A DNA stretch of 44,094 bases, from NCBI RefSeq assembly GCF_002607735.1, contig NZ_NBVR01000019.1, positions 1 through 44,094 on the forward strand, written 5' to 3'. Numbering within the stretch: the stretch's first letter is position 1; every line of letters begins with the position of its first letter. The notes under the pieces are model-generated. The model was not told the origin of the DNA and ran no database searches. It saw only the letters and a program-made list of their open reading frames with translations. The translations under genes were made by a program, and so were the position numbers. The stretch is from Proteus alimentorum (GTDB lineage: Bacteria > Pseudomonadota > Gammaproteobacteria > Enterobacterales > Enterobacteriaceae). Of the stretch, positions 24,979 through 33,402 are shown in pieces.

Positions 24979-25380
24979 ATGAAAGGAACGCATTTATCGT
25001 TAATAATGATATTACTATTAACGGGTTGCAGTACTTCTAAAGAGGAGATTTTACCCACAGGTAACAATACCATGCGTGATATTTGGCAAAGCAAAGTGGG
25101 TGAAATAAAGACAGAAAAAAGACAAGAAAGAGCCATTCAGCGAGGGTTAATAGGATCAGATAATCCACCTCGCCATCTTGTGAATAAGAGTGATATTCAG
25201 CAGGCTAAAGAGAACATCCAACATCATTTCCCTCGCTTACCTAATCCCGATATGGTGATCTATATTTATCCGCATTTTGTGGGTTCTGAGCCTACGCCTA
25301 TTCCCAGCTATAGCACGGTTTTTCCTTTTTATAGCAAAGTGCAATATGCCTTGCCCAATGAACGATTGGAGGCTTATTGA
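24979..25380 (+). CDS. TIGR03751-family ICE lipoprotein (VirB7/TraV-like)
   Basis: A 133-aa lipoprotein: signal peptide and lipobox LLLTGCSTS (cysteine 17). A conserved ending has HFPRLPNPDMVIYIYPHFV. It lies between the VirB10-like and VirB4-like genes, the place of the outer-membrane core lipoprotein. Its stop overlaps the next start (TGATG). Confidence 0.88.
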   Translation: MKGTHLSLIMILLLTGCSTSKEEILPTGNNTMRDIWQSKVGEIKTEKRQERAIQRGLIGSDNPPRHLVNKSDIQQAKENIQHHFPRLPNPDMVIYIYPHFVGSEPTPIPSYSTVFPFYSKVQYALPNERLEAY

Positions 25381-28070
25381 TGAAAAAGAGTGGTAAATTA
25401 ACACAACAAGCCGTGAAGTCACTTTACCCTAATTATGCCTCATTTATTGATTTTCTCCCTTGGGTTGAATATTTACCCAATAGCCAATGTTTATTGTTGG
25501 ATGATGGTGTCTCTGTGGGGGCGGTTTTTGAAGTGATCCCTGTGGGTACTGAGGGCAGAACAGAAGCAAGATTAGAAGAAATTCGTGATATTGTGGAAGA
25601 TGCTTTTCAAGACAGTTTTGAAGAGCGCGATAGTCATCCTTGGGTGATCCAGTTTTTTTGCCAAGATGAAGCCGAACCTTCGGAATATCTCGACAAATTA
25701 CGTCATTACATTAAACCATGGGCGCAAGGTTCTGTTTTTACGACAGCATATTTACAGGTCATTGAACGGCATATGCGAGGGCTTGCAGTACCCCAAGGCT
25801 TGTTTGTTGATAAGGCAGTAACAGGGGCACCATGGCGCGGTCAGCAACGGCGCACCCGTATGGTGATTTATCGTTATGTTAATCCGAATGCAATAGAGCC
25901 TTTTTCACCAGAAGAACAACTCAATCAAGTCTGTGAGCGTTTATGCTCTGCGCTGTTAGGCGCGGGTATTACTACGGTTAGGCAAAAGGGTGAAGATATT
26001 CATGCATGGCTGTTACGTTGGTTTAATCCTGAGCCTGATTGGGTTGATAAAGAAACGCTCTATCGCACGGCGACCCATGTTGACACTGTCAACAGTGAAC
26101 TCCCGATATTCAATGATTTTAGCGAAACATTGATGTTTACACCGCCTAAAGCAGATGTAGAAAATGGTGTTTGGTGGTTTGACAATCGCCCTCATAAAGC
26201 CATTAATATTGATAGGCTTCGTCGAGCACCTACCGTAGGGCATTTAACCGGAGAAACGCGCAAAGGGGATAATATCAATGCGTTGATGGATTTGTTACCA
26301 CAAGGCACCGTGATATCAATGACATTAGTGGTACAACCACAGGATGAACTGGAAGAGCGTTTTAACCATCTAGCGAAAAATGCAATAGGCGAAAACAGTG
26401 AATCAGCCAGAGTGCGTGCTGATGCTCAAACAGCAAAAAGTTATCTTGGTGAACGACATAAGCTTTATCGTGCGAGTATGACGTTTTATGTATCAGGCGC
26501 AACACTAAAAGAGCTCAACAGTCATCAACGCCATTTAACCGCAGTGTTACTAAATGCAGGGCTACAACCGATAAAACCTGACTACGATATTGCGCCATTA
26601 AATGCTTATCTTCGTGCTTTGCCTATGTGCTTTAATCCCGAATTGGATAAAAAGCATTGGTATACCCGACTGACTTTTGTGCAACATATCGCCAATATGT
26701 TACCTGTTTTTGGTCGTGATACGGGAAGCGGTCATGCAGGATTTACCTTTTTTAATCGTGGTGGCGCACCGCTGACTTTTGACCCTTTAAATAGTGCTGA
26801 TCGTTCTAAAAATGCCCATTTGGTACTCTTCGGTCCTACGGGTTCAGGCAAGTCCGCAACACTCAATAGTCTATTTACTCAACTTATGGCGGTTCATCGA
26901 CCTCGCTTATTTATTGCAGAAGCCGGAAATTCATTTGGGTTGTTTGCTGATTATTGTGCTGAGTTAGGCTTGAGTGTGAATAAACTTAGCATTAAACCAG
27001 GTTGTGGGATTTCATTAGCGCCTTTTGCGGACGCTTATAAGCTTATTGAAACCACGGTAAAGCCTGTCAATGAAGATGAGCTTAGTGAGGTTATTGATGC
27101 AGATGAAACCGACGAAATAGATGAGCGAGATATTTTAGGTGAACTCGAAATTGTTGCGCGATTAATGATAACCGGTGGTGAAGTCAAAGAAGAAGCAAAG
27201 TTAGAGCGAGCAGATAGAGGCATGATGCGAGAAGCCATTTTAGTGAGTGCTAACAATGCATGGAATGAAGGTAGGCAGATGACCACCGCTGATTTGCAAA
27301 ATACCTTTTATGCCTTTGCGAAAGATAAAGATCGTCCTGATATTCGACGAGCCAGAGCCCAAAATATGGGCGAATCGCTCAGTGTATTTATGCAAGGCTT
27401 TTTAGGTGAGCTATTTAACCGAGAAGGACAACACTGGTCAGAAGCTGATGTCACATTAATTGATCTTGGTACATTAGCCAGAGAAGGCTATGAAGCCCCT
27501 TTAGCCGTTGCTTATACCTCATTAGTCAACACCATTAATAATATTGCAGAACGCGATCAGTTTTTAGAACGCGAAATTGTCTTTGCCACGGATGAAGCCC
27601 ATATGATCACCACTAACCCATTACTTGCCCCTTATGTGGTTAAGGTCGTCAAGATGTGGCGTAAATTGGGTGCTTGGTTATGGCTGGCGACCCAAAATTT
27701 AGAGGATTTTCCGTCTACGTCGAAGAAGATGCTAAATATGATTGAGTGGTGGTTGTGTTTAGTGATGCCACCTGAAGAAGTTGAAGAAATCGCCCGATTT
27801 AAAAAACTTACACCAGAACAGAAAGCCATGTTGTTATCAGCAACCAAAACCCCCCGTTGTTATACAGAGGGCGTTGTCCTAGCCAGTCGTATTGAAGCCT
27901 TATTTCGTGCCGTTCCTCCGAGTTTATACCTTGCATTAGGTATGACTGAAAAAGAGGAAAAAGCAGAGCGAAAAGAACTGATGATAGAGCATGGTATTAG
28001 TGAGTTAGAGGCAGCCAAACGGATTGCTGAGAGGTTGGATGGGGTGAGGGGGATTGTTGGTTTGAAATAA
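25380..28070 (+). CDS. traC: TraC/VirB4-like conjugative transfer ATPase (TIGR03744 family)
   Basis: A 896-aa T4SS ATPase. The C-terminal half has Walker A GPTGSGKS (residues 485-492) and Walker B with FATDEAHMITTN, followed by MWRKLGAWLWLATQNLEDF. It powers pilus biogenesis and substrate transfer. The size is normal. ATG 25380 overlaps the upstream stop. A TGTTGACACTGTCAACA palindrome lies inside the N-terminal third. After this gene the backbone is interrupted by 4.9 kb of cargo, since TIGR03757 would normally follow soon. Confidence 0.96.
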   Translation: MKKSGKLTQQAVKSLYPNYASFIDFLPWVEYLPNSQCLLLDDGVSVGAVFEVIPVGTEGRTEARLEEIRDIVEDAFQDSFEERDSHPWVIQFFCQDEAEPSEYLDKLRHYIKPWAQGSVFTTAYLQVIERHMRGLAVPQGLFVDKAVTGAPWRGQQRRTRMVIYRYVNPNAIEPFSPEEQLNQVCERLCSALLGAGITTVRQKGEDIHAWLLRWFNPEPDWVDKETLYRTATHVDTVNSELPIFNDFSETLMFTPPKADVENGVWWFDNRPHKAINIDRLRRAPTVGHLTGETRKGDNINALMDLLPQGTVISMTLVVQPQDELEERFNHLAKNAIGENSESARVRADAQTAKSYLGERHKLYRASMTFYVSGATLKELNSHQRHLTAVLLNAGLQPIKPDYDIAPLNAYLRALPMCFNPELDKKHWYTRLTFVQHIANMLPVFGRDTGSGHAGFTFFNRGGAPLTFDPLNSADRSKNAHLVLFGPTGSGKSATLNSLFTQLMAVHRPRLFIAEAGNSFGLFADYCAELGLSVNKLSIKPGCGISLAPFADAYKLIETTVKPVNEDELSEVIDADETDEIDERDILGELEIVARLMITGGEVKEEAKLERADRGMMREAILVSANNAWNEGRQMTTADLQNTFYAFAKDKDRPDIRRARAQNMGESLSVFMQGFLGELFNREGQHWSEADVTLIDLGTLAREGYEAPLAVAYTSLVNTINNIAERDQFLEREIVFATDEAHMITTNPLLAPYVVKVVKMWRKLGAWLWLATQNLEDFPSTSKKMLNMIEWWLCLVMPPEEVEEIARFKKLTPEQKAMLLSATKTPRCYTEGVVLASRIEALFRAVPPSLYLALGMTEKEEKAERKELMIEHGISELEAAKRIAERLDGVRGIVGLK
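26078..26094. promoter_or_regulatory. Palindrome TGTTGACACTGTCAACA, copy 4
   Basis: Identical to copy 3, but inside the traC-type gene and read as HVDTVN, a different frame from copies 2 and 3. Confidence 0.75.
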
Positions 28071-28099
28071 TAGCTTACTGGCTAGTTGATGTGTGTCAG

Positions 28100-28162
28100 C
28101 TCAAACTTGAACTAACAGGTATTGTTGATAGAACACAACTATGCCTGACTGTCTAGTTTGAG
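28100..28162. repeat. Long interrupted inverted repeat at the junction of transfer block and cargo
   Basis: Three nested arms pair: CTCAAACT (28100-28107) with AGTTTGAG (28155-28162), CAGG (28116-28119) with CCTG (28144-28147), and GTTG (28124-28127) with CAAC (28136-28139). It follows the TraC stop by 30 bp. It could be the end of the transfer-block mRNA, or an end of the inserted cargo. No T-run follows. The rest of 28071-28323 has no gene. Confidence 0.45.
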
Positions 28163-28326
28163 TGATATATAGACCTTCATAATTGTGTATGCTGACTGAC
28201 ATCACTGCGTATGAATCGATTGGGAGCCAGTTAAAATTTTATACTTTGATTAATGATAGATACTCGCCTCTAAATTTGACCATTCCTTAAAAGTAAATTA
28301 TAATAATCGTCAAATGGAGGTGCATG

Positions 28327-28971
28327 ATGATTAAACACGCCACAACAGAAAGAAAAATCAACACTTCAGCTAAGCTGAATGAGTACCAGTTGAACCTTCT
28401 GAAAAGGATTAATAACCTTGCTATTTCCCTGATGCCTGAATTTGAAGACAAAAATCAGGTTATGAATGCTATTACGCTGGATGATGGTTCACTGATGCAA
28501 TTGCTCTACACCGTACAACTCGAACAGAAGACTCGTGTGAATGACTACGAATTGCGTAAAGTGCGCCGTCGTCGCGAAAATCTGGAAAGATTTTATCGTG
28601 AGCTTCAGGAGTTGGGCGGTACGCTAAAGGTGAATGATGTGGTCGATATCCTTGGCATTACTCGCCAAGCGATAAATATTCGTGTTAAGAAGAATAAGCT
28701 TTTAGCATTCAAGCAGAACGGTGATTTTATTTTCCCGAAATTTCAGTTCACTGATAATGGGCTGATAACTGGCTTTGAAGACGTTATGGCGGCATTCGAA
28801 GAAGATACCCATCCAATGTTACGATTGAGTGTGCTGAAATCACCGATAAAAATTAATAATGAAGACCTACAAAAGACGCCGATTCAAATCATGCAGGACG
28901 GTGCTAAAAATAGTGAACTTAGCTTAGCCATTCGAGCCGTTAAGCTATTTGGAAATCATGTAGCCAGTTAA
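28327..28971 (+). CDS. HTH DNA-binding protein, possible antitoxin to the RES protein
   Basis: A 214-aa protein. N-terminal helices are followed by a helix-turn-helix (VNDVVDILGITRQAINIRVKKNKLL). A C-terminal part (ITGFEDVMAAFEEDTHPM ... SVLKSP) is like the Xre/MbcA/ParS toxin-binding region that partners RES toxins. GGAGG (28316-28320) favours ATG 28327 over 28324. The RES gene faces it tail to tail instead of sharing an operon, which is unusual. Codon use looks less AT-rich than other cargo. The HTH is clear; the antitoxin role is inferred from the partner. Confidence 0.65.
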   Translation: MIKHATTERKINTSAKLNEYQLNLLKRINNLAISLMPEFEDKNQVMNAITLDDGSLMQLLYTVQLEQKTRVNDYELRKVRRRRENLERFYRELQELGGTLKVNDVVDILGITRQAINIRVKKNKLLAFKQNGDFIFPKFQFTDNGLITGFEDVMAAFEEDTHPMLRLSVLKSPIKINNEDLQKTPIQIMQDGAKNSELSLAIRAVKLFGNHVAS

Positions 28972-28983
28972 CTGGTATAAAAA

Positions 28984-29009
28984 GAGGGGCTAGTCCAGCC
29001 CCCTTTGTT
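28984..29009. terminator. Terminator between convergent HTH and RES genes
   Basis: GAGGGGCT (28984-28991) and AGCCCCCT (28997-29004) form a strong GC stem followed by TTGTTTT on the + strand. It sits 12 bp after the HTH gene and ends next to the RES stop, so it may end the HTH transcript. On the minus strand the trailing bases are less T-rich. Confidence 0.8.
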
Positions 29010-29720
29010 TTACATTGGCTCTAGCGTAATTTCGAATCCAAGCAATTCTTCAAATATCTCTTCACCTGACATAGTTCCTTTATTCCATCCTTTAGGGAAC
29101 ATGCCTTTATCAGTTTCAACATAACTGGCATAAGGCACCATCCCCTGAGGGGTATCAGTAAATGCTGGGGTACTATCTGGTCGTTCCCAAAAGGCATAAC
29201 AGCGTTTATAGCGTTTATGTCTTGAGGTATAGGCAATCCCGTCATAGTCACTTTTGAAATGTGTATAAAGATGTTCCATTAGCCACTGAGTAAAGGTGTA
29301 ATCCTCATTCTCTAAGCTATCCAAAGGGATATGTAACAACTCACAGAGTTCTACAACATCAATCACTTTCACCGTTCTCACGACATCCACAGAGCACATA
29401 TAGTGCTGTGAAAGTACCGATTCAGGATAAGAAATCGTTCTTTGACGATGGAACAAACGCCCATATGCTTCCGCCGCTGCCGTTAATGCTGAGTCAGAGG
29501 CATACCATACCGCCACACTTCCTCCTGGAGGGTTGTATCGCCCACAGTCGTCTTTTTTAATTGGCGCACTGAAGTTGATTGCGCTTTCATACAACTTCCG
29601 TTGATGACGCTTCAAAAGGCCAGAGCCTTGTTGAATGTCAATCTCCGGAATACGTCCAGATTTTTTTTGTGCACCAATCCCTTGTGCAACAATAGTTTCA
29701 TTAAATTTCCATTTAGGCAT
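29010..29720 (-). CDS. RES-domain toxin (NAD+ phosphorylase family)
   Basis: A 236-aa RES-domain protein. The core is GRYNPPGGSVAVWYASDSALTAAAEAY, with the family's R, Y, N and E residues, and later CYAFWERPDS. Characterised RES toxins of other bacteria phosphorolyse NAD+ and stop growth. Most are operonic with an Xre/MbcA/ParS antitoxin. I use ATG 29720, since AAGGAA precedes it and the 36 residues of an upstream start (29828) look unlike the family. It faces the HTH gene and has no co-directional partner. Confidence 0.88.
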   Translation of the reverse strand: MPKWKFNETIVAQGIGAQKKSGRIPEIDIQQGSGLLKRHQRKLYESAINFSAPIKKDDCGRYNPPGGSVAVWYASDSALTAAAEAYGRLFHRQRTISYPESVLSQHYMCSVDVVRTVKVIDVVELCELLHIPLDSLENEDYTFTQWLMEHLYTHFKSDYDGIAYTSRHKRYKRCYAFWERPDSTPAFTDTPQGMVPYASYVETDKGMFPKGWNKGTMSGEEIFEELLGFEITLEPM

Positions 29721-29970
29721 TTTTAAGGTTCCTTCTATAAACAGATTAAGCCATAGGCTCCTCTCCATATTGAGTGAAAAATAAGCTCTACCGTGCTTGC
29801 CCGGTAGGGCGCGCGAGATAACATGCATCTCAATTTCGATTATACCAAGTAGATTTTTTATTTTTCAGAAATTTATAGAATTTTTTAAAATACTTCTCAT
29901 GCCTTTTCGATGTATTGGTGGATTTGAAAATGAAAAATAAAACAGAGAGTTTTACCGAAAGGATAACCAT

Positions 29971-30213
29971 ATGGATCTTTTCTTTATTAGGATAATTAGA
30001 AATGATAACTTCACTCGATACTGTATTTTTAGTAAAGAAAGTTTGAGTTTTTATGTAAGCGTCCACAAGGGCCATATTGACAGCATGATCTGGAGATTAT
30101 TCTTCAGGCAGGAGTCCGCTTACTCAACCGACCGATTGGTAGAATATTACCGACAGCACATGGAGTTGATCATATTAGGGAATGATGTCGTTCAGGTGGA
30201 AATTCTCGAGTAA
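29971..30213 (+). CDS. Small hypothetical protein, 80 aa
   Basis: ATG 29971 follows AAAGGA (7-bp spacing). The protein (SFYVSVHKGHIDSMIWRLFF, then HMELIILGNDVVQVEILE) is not recognised, but its codons become increasingly gene-like after residue 20. It lies between the RES gene and the AvcI-like region. A frame on the other strand (29830-30075) overlaps its first third and looks like chance. It may be the rest of a gene cut by cargo insertion. Confidence 0.4.
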   Translation: MDLFFIRIIRNDNFTRYCIFSKESLSFYVSVHKGHIDSMIWRLFFRQESAYSTDRLVEYYRQHMELIILGNDVVQVEILE

Positions 30214-30389
30214 TAGGTATAGCTACACACAAGGATTACCGCTGTGATCTGAACCGAAGAACCGATAATCTTATCGGCTCAGACTCATAGTTAGCAATGC
30301 GTTTTCCTTAGTTATCGCAAGCATAATAATTCCGCCTTCGGCACAATATGACCTGTCAGATTTGATTTAGCTCTGTGTCATAGCTGTTA

Positions 30390-30408
30390 TTAGCTCAATT
30401 TGAGCTAA
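30390..30408. promoter_or_regulatory. 19-bp operator-like palindrome
   Basis: TTAGCTCAA-T-TTGAGCTAA has perfect 9-bp arms. It and the inverted repeat CTTAAAGTTT (30457-30466) / AAACTTTAAG (30481-30490) lie upstream of the AvcI-like RNA. A hairpin CCGATAA-TC-TTATCGG is at 30262-30277. Together these fill most of 30214-30540, which has no gene. Confidence 0.5.
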
Positions 30409-30582
30409 TACAGATAATAATGTTTAAACAAAGGCTGATTCCAAATTTCAAACAAGCTTAAAGTTTGGTTATCTCAATATAAACTTTAAGATCTGTTCTT
30501 ATGCTCAATAATTTACTTATTTTTGTAATATCAATGGAATAGTTTGGAAACGTTACTAACTAAATAAGAGGAGATTGTATGT

Positions 30583-30672
30583 ATGAAAGCAAAGCGTAAT
30601 GACAAAGAGGAAAGCATGATTTACAACACAAACAGAAAAAGAACCACTAGGGTTCTTTTTCATAAACTTTAA
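30583..30672 (+). CDS. 29-codon small ORF in the AvcD leader region
   Basis: ATG 30583 follows AGAGGAGA by 9-10 bases. The product is MKAKRNDKEESMIYNTN and a short basic tail, 29 aa. A competing 6-codon ORF begins at 30579. The last third of the frame spans the terminator hairpin at 30636-30660. In Vibrio, the inhibitor of the deaminase was first thought to be a small protein but is an RNA; the same caution applies here. Confidence 0.3.
   Translation: MKAKRNDKEESMIYNTNRKRTTRVLFHKL
30636..30660 (+). terminator. Intrinsic terminator upstream of the AvcI-like RNA
   Basis: AAAAAGAACC (30636-30645) pairs with GGTTCTTTTT (30651-30660) around a 5-base loop. The 3' arm ends in T5, so a transcript that begins upstream would stop here, before the structured segment. 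Confidence 0.8.
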
Positions 30673-30676
30673 TTTT

Positions 30677-30758
30677 CGGCTATGCCACTTAAGGCGTCGC
30701 AGGAATGGAAGCCGTTCCATTAACCCTGCCGATTGACTACATTCTAGGTGGTTAGCCG
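30677..30758 (+). ncRNA. avcI: Candidate AvcI regulatory RNA of the AvcID system
   Basis: This is an island of higher GC within AT-rich DNA, 375 bp before avcD. A closing helix of two parts, CGGCTA (30677-30682) with TAGCCG (30753-30758) and CCACTT (30685-30690) with AGGTGG (30746-30751), encloses a nested hairpin: GCAGG (30699-30703) with CCTGC (30725-30729), then AATGGAA (30704-30710) with TTCCATT (30715-30721). In known AvcID loci the inhibitory AvcI RNA is encoded just upstream of avcD and is not translated. The assignment rests on position and structure, not on sequence comparison. Confidence 0.55.
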
Positions 30759-31132
30759 GCTTTAGTCAACGGCCATAGATTTCTAAATAAAAAGTCAGAT
30801 CTTGCTCTAATATTCTTATAGGTATATTTCTGATAAACTTTACTATTCATGTAAAAATATAAATTACTCTTTTTTATTAGAATGAATTACACAATATTTT
30901 TTAATTTTAGATTATATAATAATTGATATTTTTGTATTGTAACTTATTTTAATTTATTAATTACATTGAGTGATTTATCTTCTTGTAATTTTTATTACTA
31001 TAAAGTTAGCGTTAAATTGTTATATGTTTTATATTATAATACCGTTTTAGATATCAGTTTGTTTTTTAGCGTTAATATTTCCATGTGTTATTTTAAATTT
31101 AATTAAACAAAATATAAATTTGGAGAGTTAAT

Positions 31133-32899
31133 ATGAGTGATGTCAATGCAATAAAGGATTTATTTTTAGAAAATAATGAATTTATTCTTTTGGGATTAAC
31201 AGGAAGAACTGGTTCTGGTTGTTCTTCTGTAGCAAATATTTTATCTAGTGAAAAACCTAATTTTCCTATATTAGATGATGTAAATGATTTAGATGATGTA
31301 AATGATTTTTATTCTTATATTGACGGTATAAAGTATAATATTTTAAAGTCATATGCTGAAGAGCATTGGCGAAAATTTCACATCATAAAAGTGAGTGATT
31401 TAATCACTGCATACATATTATCTTTATCAAAAGATATGCTTGCTGAATTTATTTATGAATATAGTGGAAAAAACGAATTTAATCGAGTAAATAAAAATAA
31501 TGTTTTAGAAAAACTAAATAAAGCAATTTTTGAAAAAGATAGAGAGTCCAAATTAATTAATACATTGAATAAACTCATTGATCATACTAAAGAGCTTAAT
31601 TTAACAAGTAATGATTTTAATAGAATAAGCTCTATTTTAAATTTTTTAAAAAAGATTACTGTAACAATAAAAAAAGAACTTGATAGTATACAGCAAGGTT
31701 TATATATATCAACTTATCAAGCGGCTGGTAATTCAATTAGGCGATTGGGAAAAATAGAAATAAATTACGAAAATAAAAAGTTCATCCCACCATCTGTTTT
31801 TCACTTGCCTGAGACGATAAATAAATTTGTGAAGGCAATAAAAAAAGGAAATAATGGGAAGTCTTATATTGTTATCGATGCAATAAGAAATCCATATGAA
31901 GTTAAGTTTTTTAAAGATAGATATTCTGCATTTCATTTAATTTCTATTAATGCTCCAGATGAAAATAGAAAGGAATACCTGAATACATACAAATTTTCAG
32001 GTGAATCAATACAAGAAATTGATGACAGAGAGTCGGGGAAATTATTCAACAAAACAGGTGTTGAAAAGGATAAAATATCTTATTTTACATCTATCAATAT
32101 TTCTAGATGTATTGAAATCTCTGATATCCATATGTTTAATCCTAAAAGTGGGGCTGAAGGTAATCAAATTTTAAATGCTCAAATAGCATGGTATATATCA
32201 TTAATGTTACATCCTGGATTAGTTAGTCCAACGGCTATGGAAAGAGTTATGCAATTAGCATATTCAGCCAAACTCAATTCTGGATGTATTTCTCGGCAAG
32301 TTGGTGCTGTAGTAACTGATAGTAATAATTCCATAAAATCAGTAGGGTGGAATGACGTTGCAAAGGGGCAAATTCCATGCGCTTTAAGAACAGTGAGAGG
32401 AGTTTTGGATAGTGAAAATAATAAAATTTATAGTCATTATGAGTTAAATAATACTTTCTTTAAAGAAGCTATGGGGAAAATATTAGTTAAATTAGATGAT
32501 AGAAATGACTATTTAAAAGGAATGACAGTTCCTTATTGTTTTAAAGATATAAAAAATAATCTTGATTTGAAAGGAAATCAAGTTCATACACGTTCATTGC
32601 ATGCTGAGGAAAATGCTTTTTTACAGTTATCTAAATATGGTTCTATGGGAATAGAAGGTGGTAGATTATATACTACAGCTAGTCCATGTGAATTATGTGC
32701 CAAAAAAGCTTATCAACTTGGAATAAAAGAAATTATTTTTATAGATCCTTATCCTGGTATTGCACAAGAGCATATTTTAGATATAGGAACAAATAAACCT
32801 GAACTTATTCAATTTAGAGGTGCTGTTGGGCGCTCATATCATCGATTGTATGAGCAAGTCCTTCCTTTAAAGGATGAATATGATTATTTAATAAATTAA
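31133..32899 (+). CDS. avcD: Anti-phage cytidine/dCTP deaminase AvcD (DcdV type)
   Basis: A 588-aa two-domain protein. The N-terminus has a P-loop kinase-like fold, but the Walker A region reads GLTGRTGSGCSS, without the usual Lys. The C-terminal zinc deaminase domain shows HAE (His490, Glu492) and SPCELC (Cys519, Cys522). AvcD/DcdV enzymes deaminate dC nucleotides after phage infection shuts off host transcription and AvcI RNA is lost, so nucleotides needed for phage replication run out. GGAGAG precedes ATG 31133. The gene lies between transfer blocks 2 and 3, and a structured RNA candidate is upstream. Homologues in Proteus mirabilis have been reported to be active (known from the literature). 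Confidence 0.9.
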   Translation: MSDVNAIKDLFLENNEFILLGLTGRTGSGCSSVANILSSEKPNFPILDDVNDLDDVNDFYSYIDGIKYNILKSYAEEHWRKFHIIKVSDLITAYILSLSKDMLAEFIYEYSGKNEFNRVNKNNVLEKLNKAIFEKDRESKLINTLNKLIDHTKELNLTSNDFNRISSILNFLKKITVTIKKELDSIQQGLYISTYQAAGNSIRRLGKIEINYENKKFIPPSVFHLPETINKFVKAIKKGNNGKSYIVIDAIRNPYEVKFFKDRYSAFHLISINAPDENRKEYLNTYKFSGESIQEIDDRESGKLFNKTGVEKDKISYFTSINISRCIEISDIHMFNPKSGAEGNQILNAQIAWYISLMLHPGLVSPTAMERVMQLAYSAKLNSGCISRQVGAVVTDSNNSIKSVGWNDVAKGQIPCALRTVRGVLDSENNKIYSHYELNNTFFKEAMGKILVKLDDRNDYLKGMTVPYCFKDIKNNLDLKGNQVHTRSLHAEENAFLQLSKYGSMGIEGGRLYTTASPCELCAKKAYQLGIKEIIFIDPYPGIAQEHILDIGTNKPELIQFRGAVGRSYHRLYEQVLPLKDEYDYLIN

Positions 32900-32970
32900 A
32901 TACTTTAGTGTGTTTTTTATTAGAAAATATCCATTTATATTTTTTTGCGGATTTTAATATACTGTTATGT

Positions 32971-33000
32971 GCATCCTGTACTTTTCTTTTTACAGGGTGC
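32971..33000 (+). promoter_or_regulatory. Hairpin covering the ribosome binding site of the third transfer block
   Basis: GCATCCTGTA (32971-32980) pairs with TACAGGGTGC (32991-33000), 10 pairs with one G-U, around a 10-base loop. It ends three bases before ATG 33004 and contains the AGGG ribosome binding segment, so the RNA would be closed when folded. Confidence 0.65.
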
Positions 33001-33003
33001 TTT

Positions 33004-33402
33004 ATGAAACCACCAAAACTATTAATTCCATTATTAGTGCTTTCAACTCAATCTGTTGCATCAACCACAATTTATACCGATAGCAACACGCCTTTACTTA
33101 ATACAAAAGATAGTCAAATCATCTATTTGGATGCACCTGATATTATTCAAAAACAATTATTTAATGATTTATCCCATGATCCTAAGCAAACAGAACAGCA
33201 AGTGAGAAGTATTATTCAGTCAGAAGATTGGCAACAAAAACAGCAACAAATCACACAAGCTTATCAAGGTGTTCTTCACGCTTATTCATTGAAACTAGCG
33301 AAATATCCTGCGGTTGTTTTTGATGATCGCTATGTGGTTTATGGCATCACTGATGTTGTTCTGGCTGAAAAACATCTCACTGAATTTTTGGAACACCAAT
33401 AA
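33004..33402 (+). CDS. TIGR03757-family ICE protein
   Basis: A 132-aa exported protein. The signal peptide LLIPLLVLSTQSVAS is followed by TTIYTDSNTPLL and a helical segment ending in YPAVVFDDRYVVYGITDVVLA, which is the family's conserved C-terminus. ATG 33004 is the first start that gives a signal peptide; the frame opens earlier at 32908, before the leader hairpin. The next gene begins at its stop (TAATGG overlap). Confidence 0.86.
   Translation: MKPPKLLIPLLVLSTQSVASTTIYTDSNTPLLNTKDSQIIYLDAPDIIQKQLFNDLSHDPKQTEQQVRSIIQSEDWQQKQQQITQAYQGVLHAYSLKLAKYPAVVFDDRYVVYGITDVVLAEKHLTEFLEHQ

Noticed and set aside
29830..30075. 81-codon minus-strand frame near the RES gene
   Set aside because: Lys/Phe/Ser-rich with no ribosome binding site or family; it is antisense to the better-supported + strand frame at 29971.
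30214..31132. Retron or reverse-transcriptase locus upstream of avcD
   Set aside because: The noncoding region is structured, but there is no reverse transcriptase gene, and the following gene is a deaminase.
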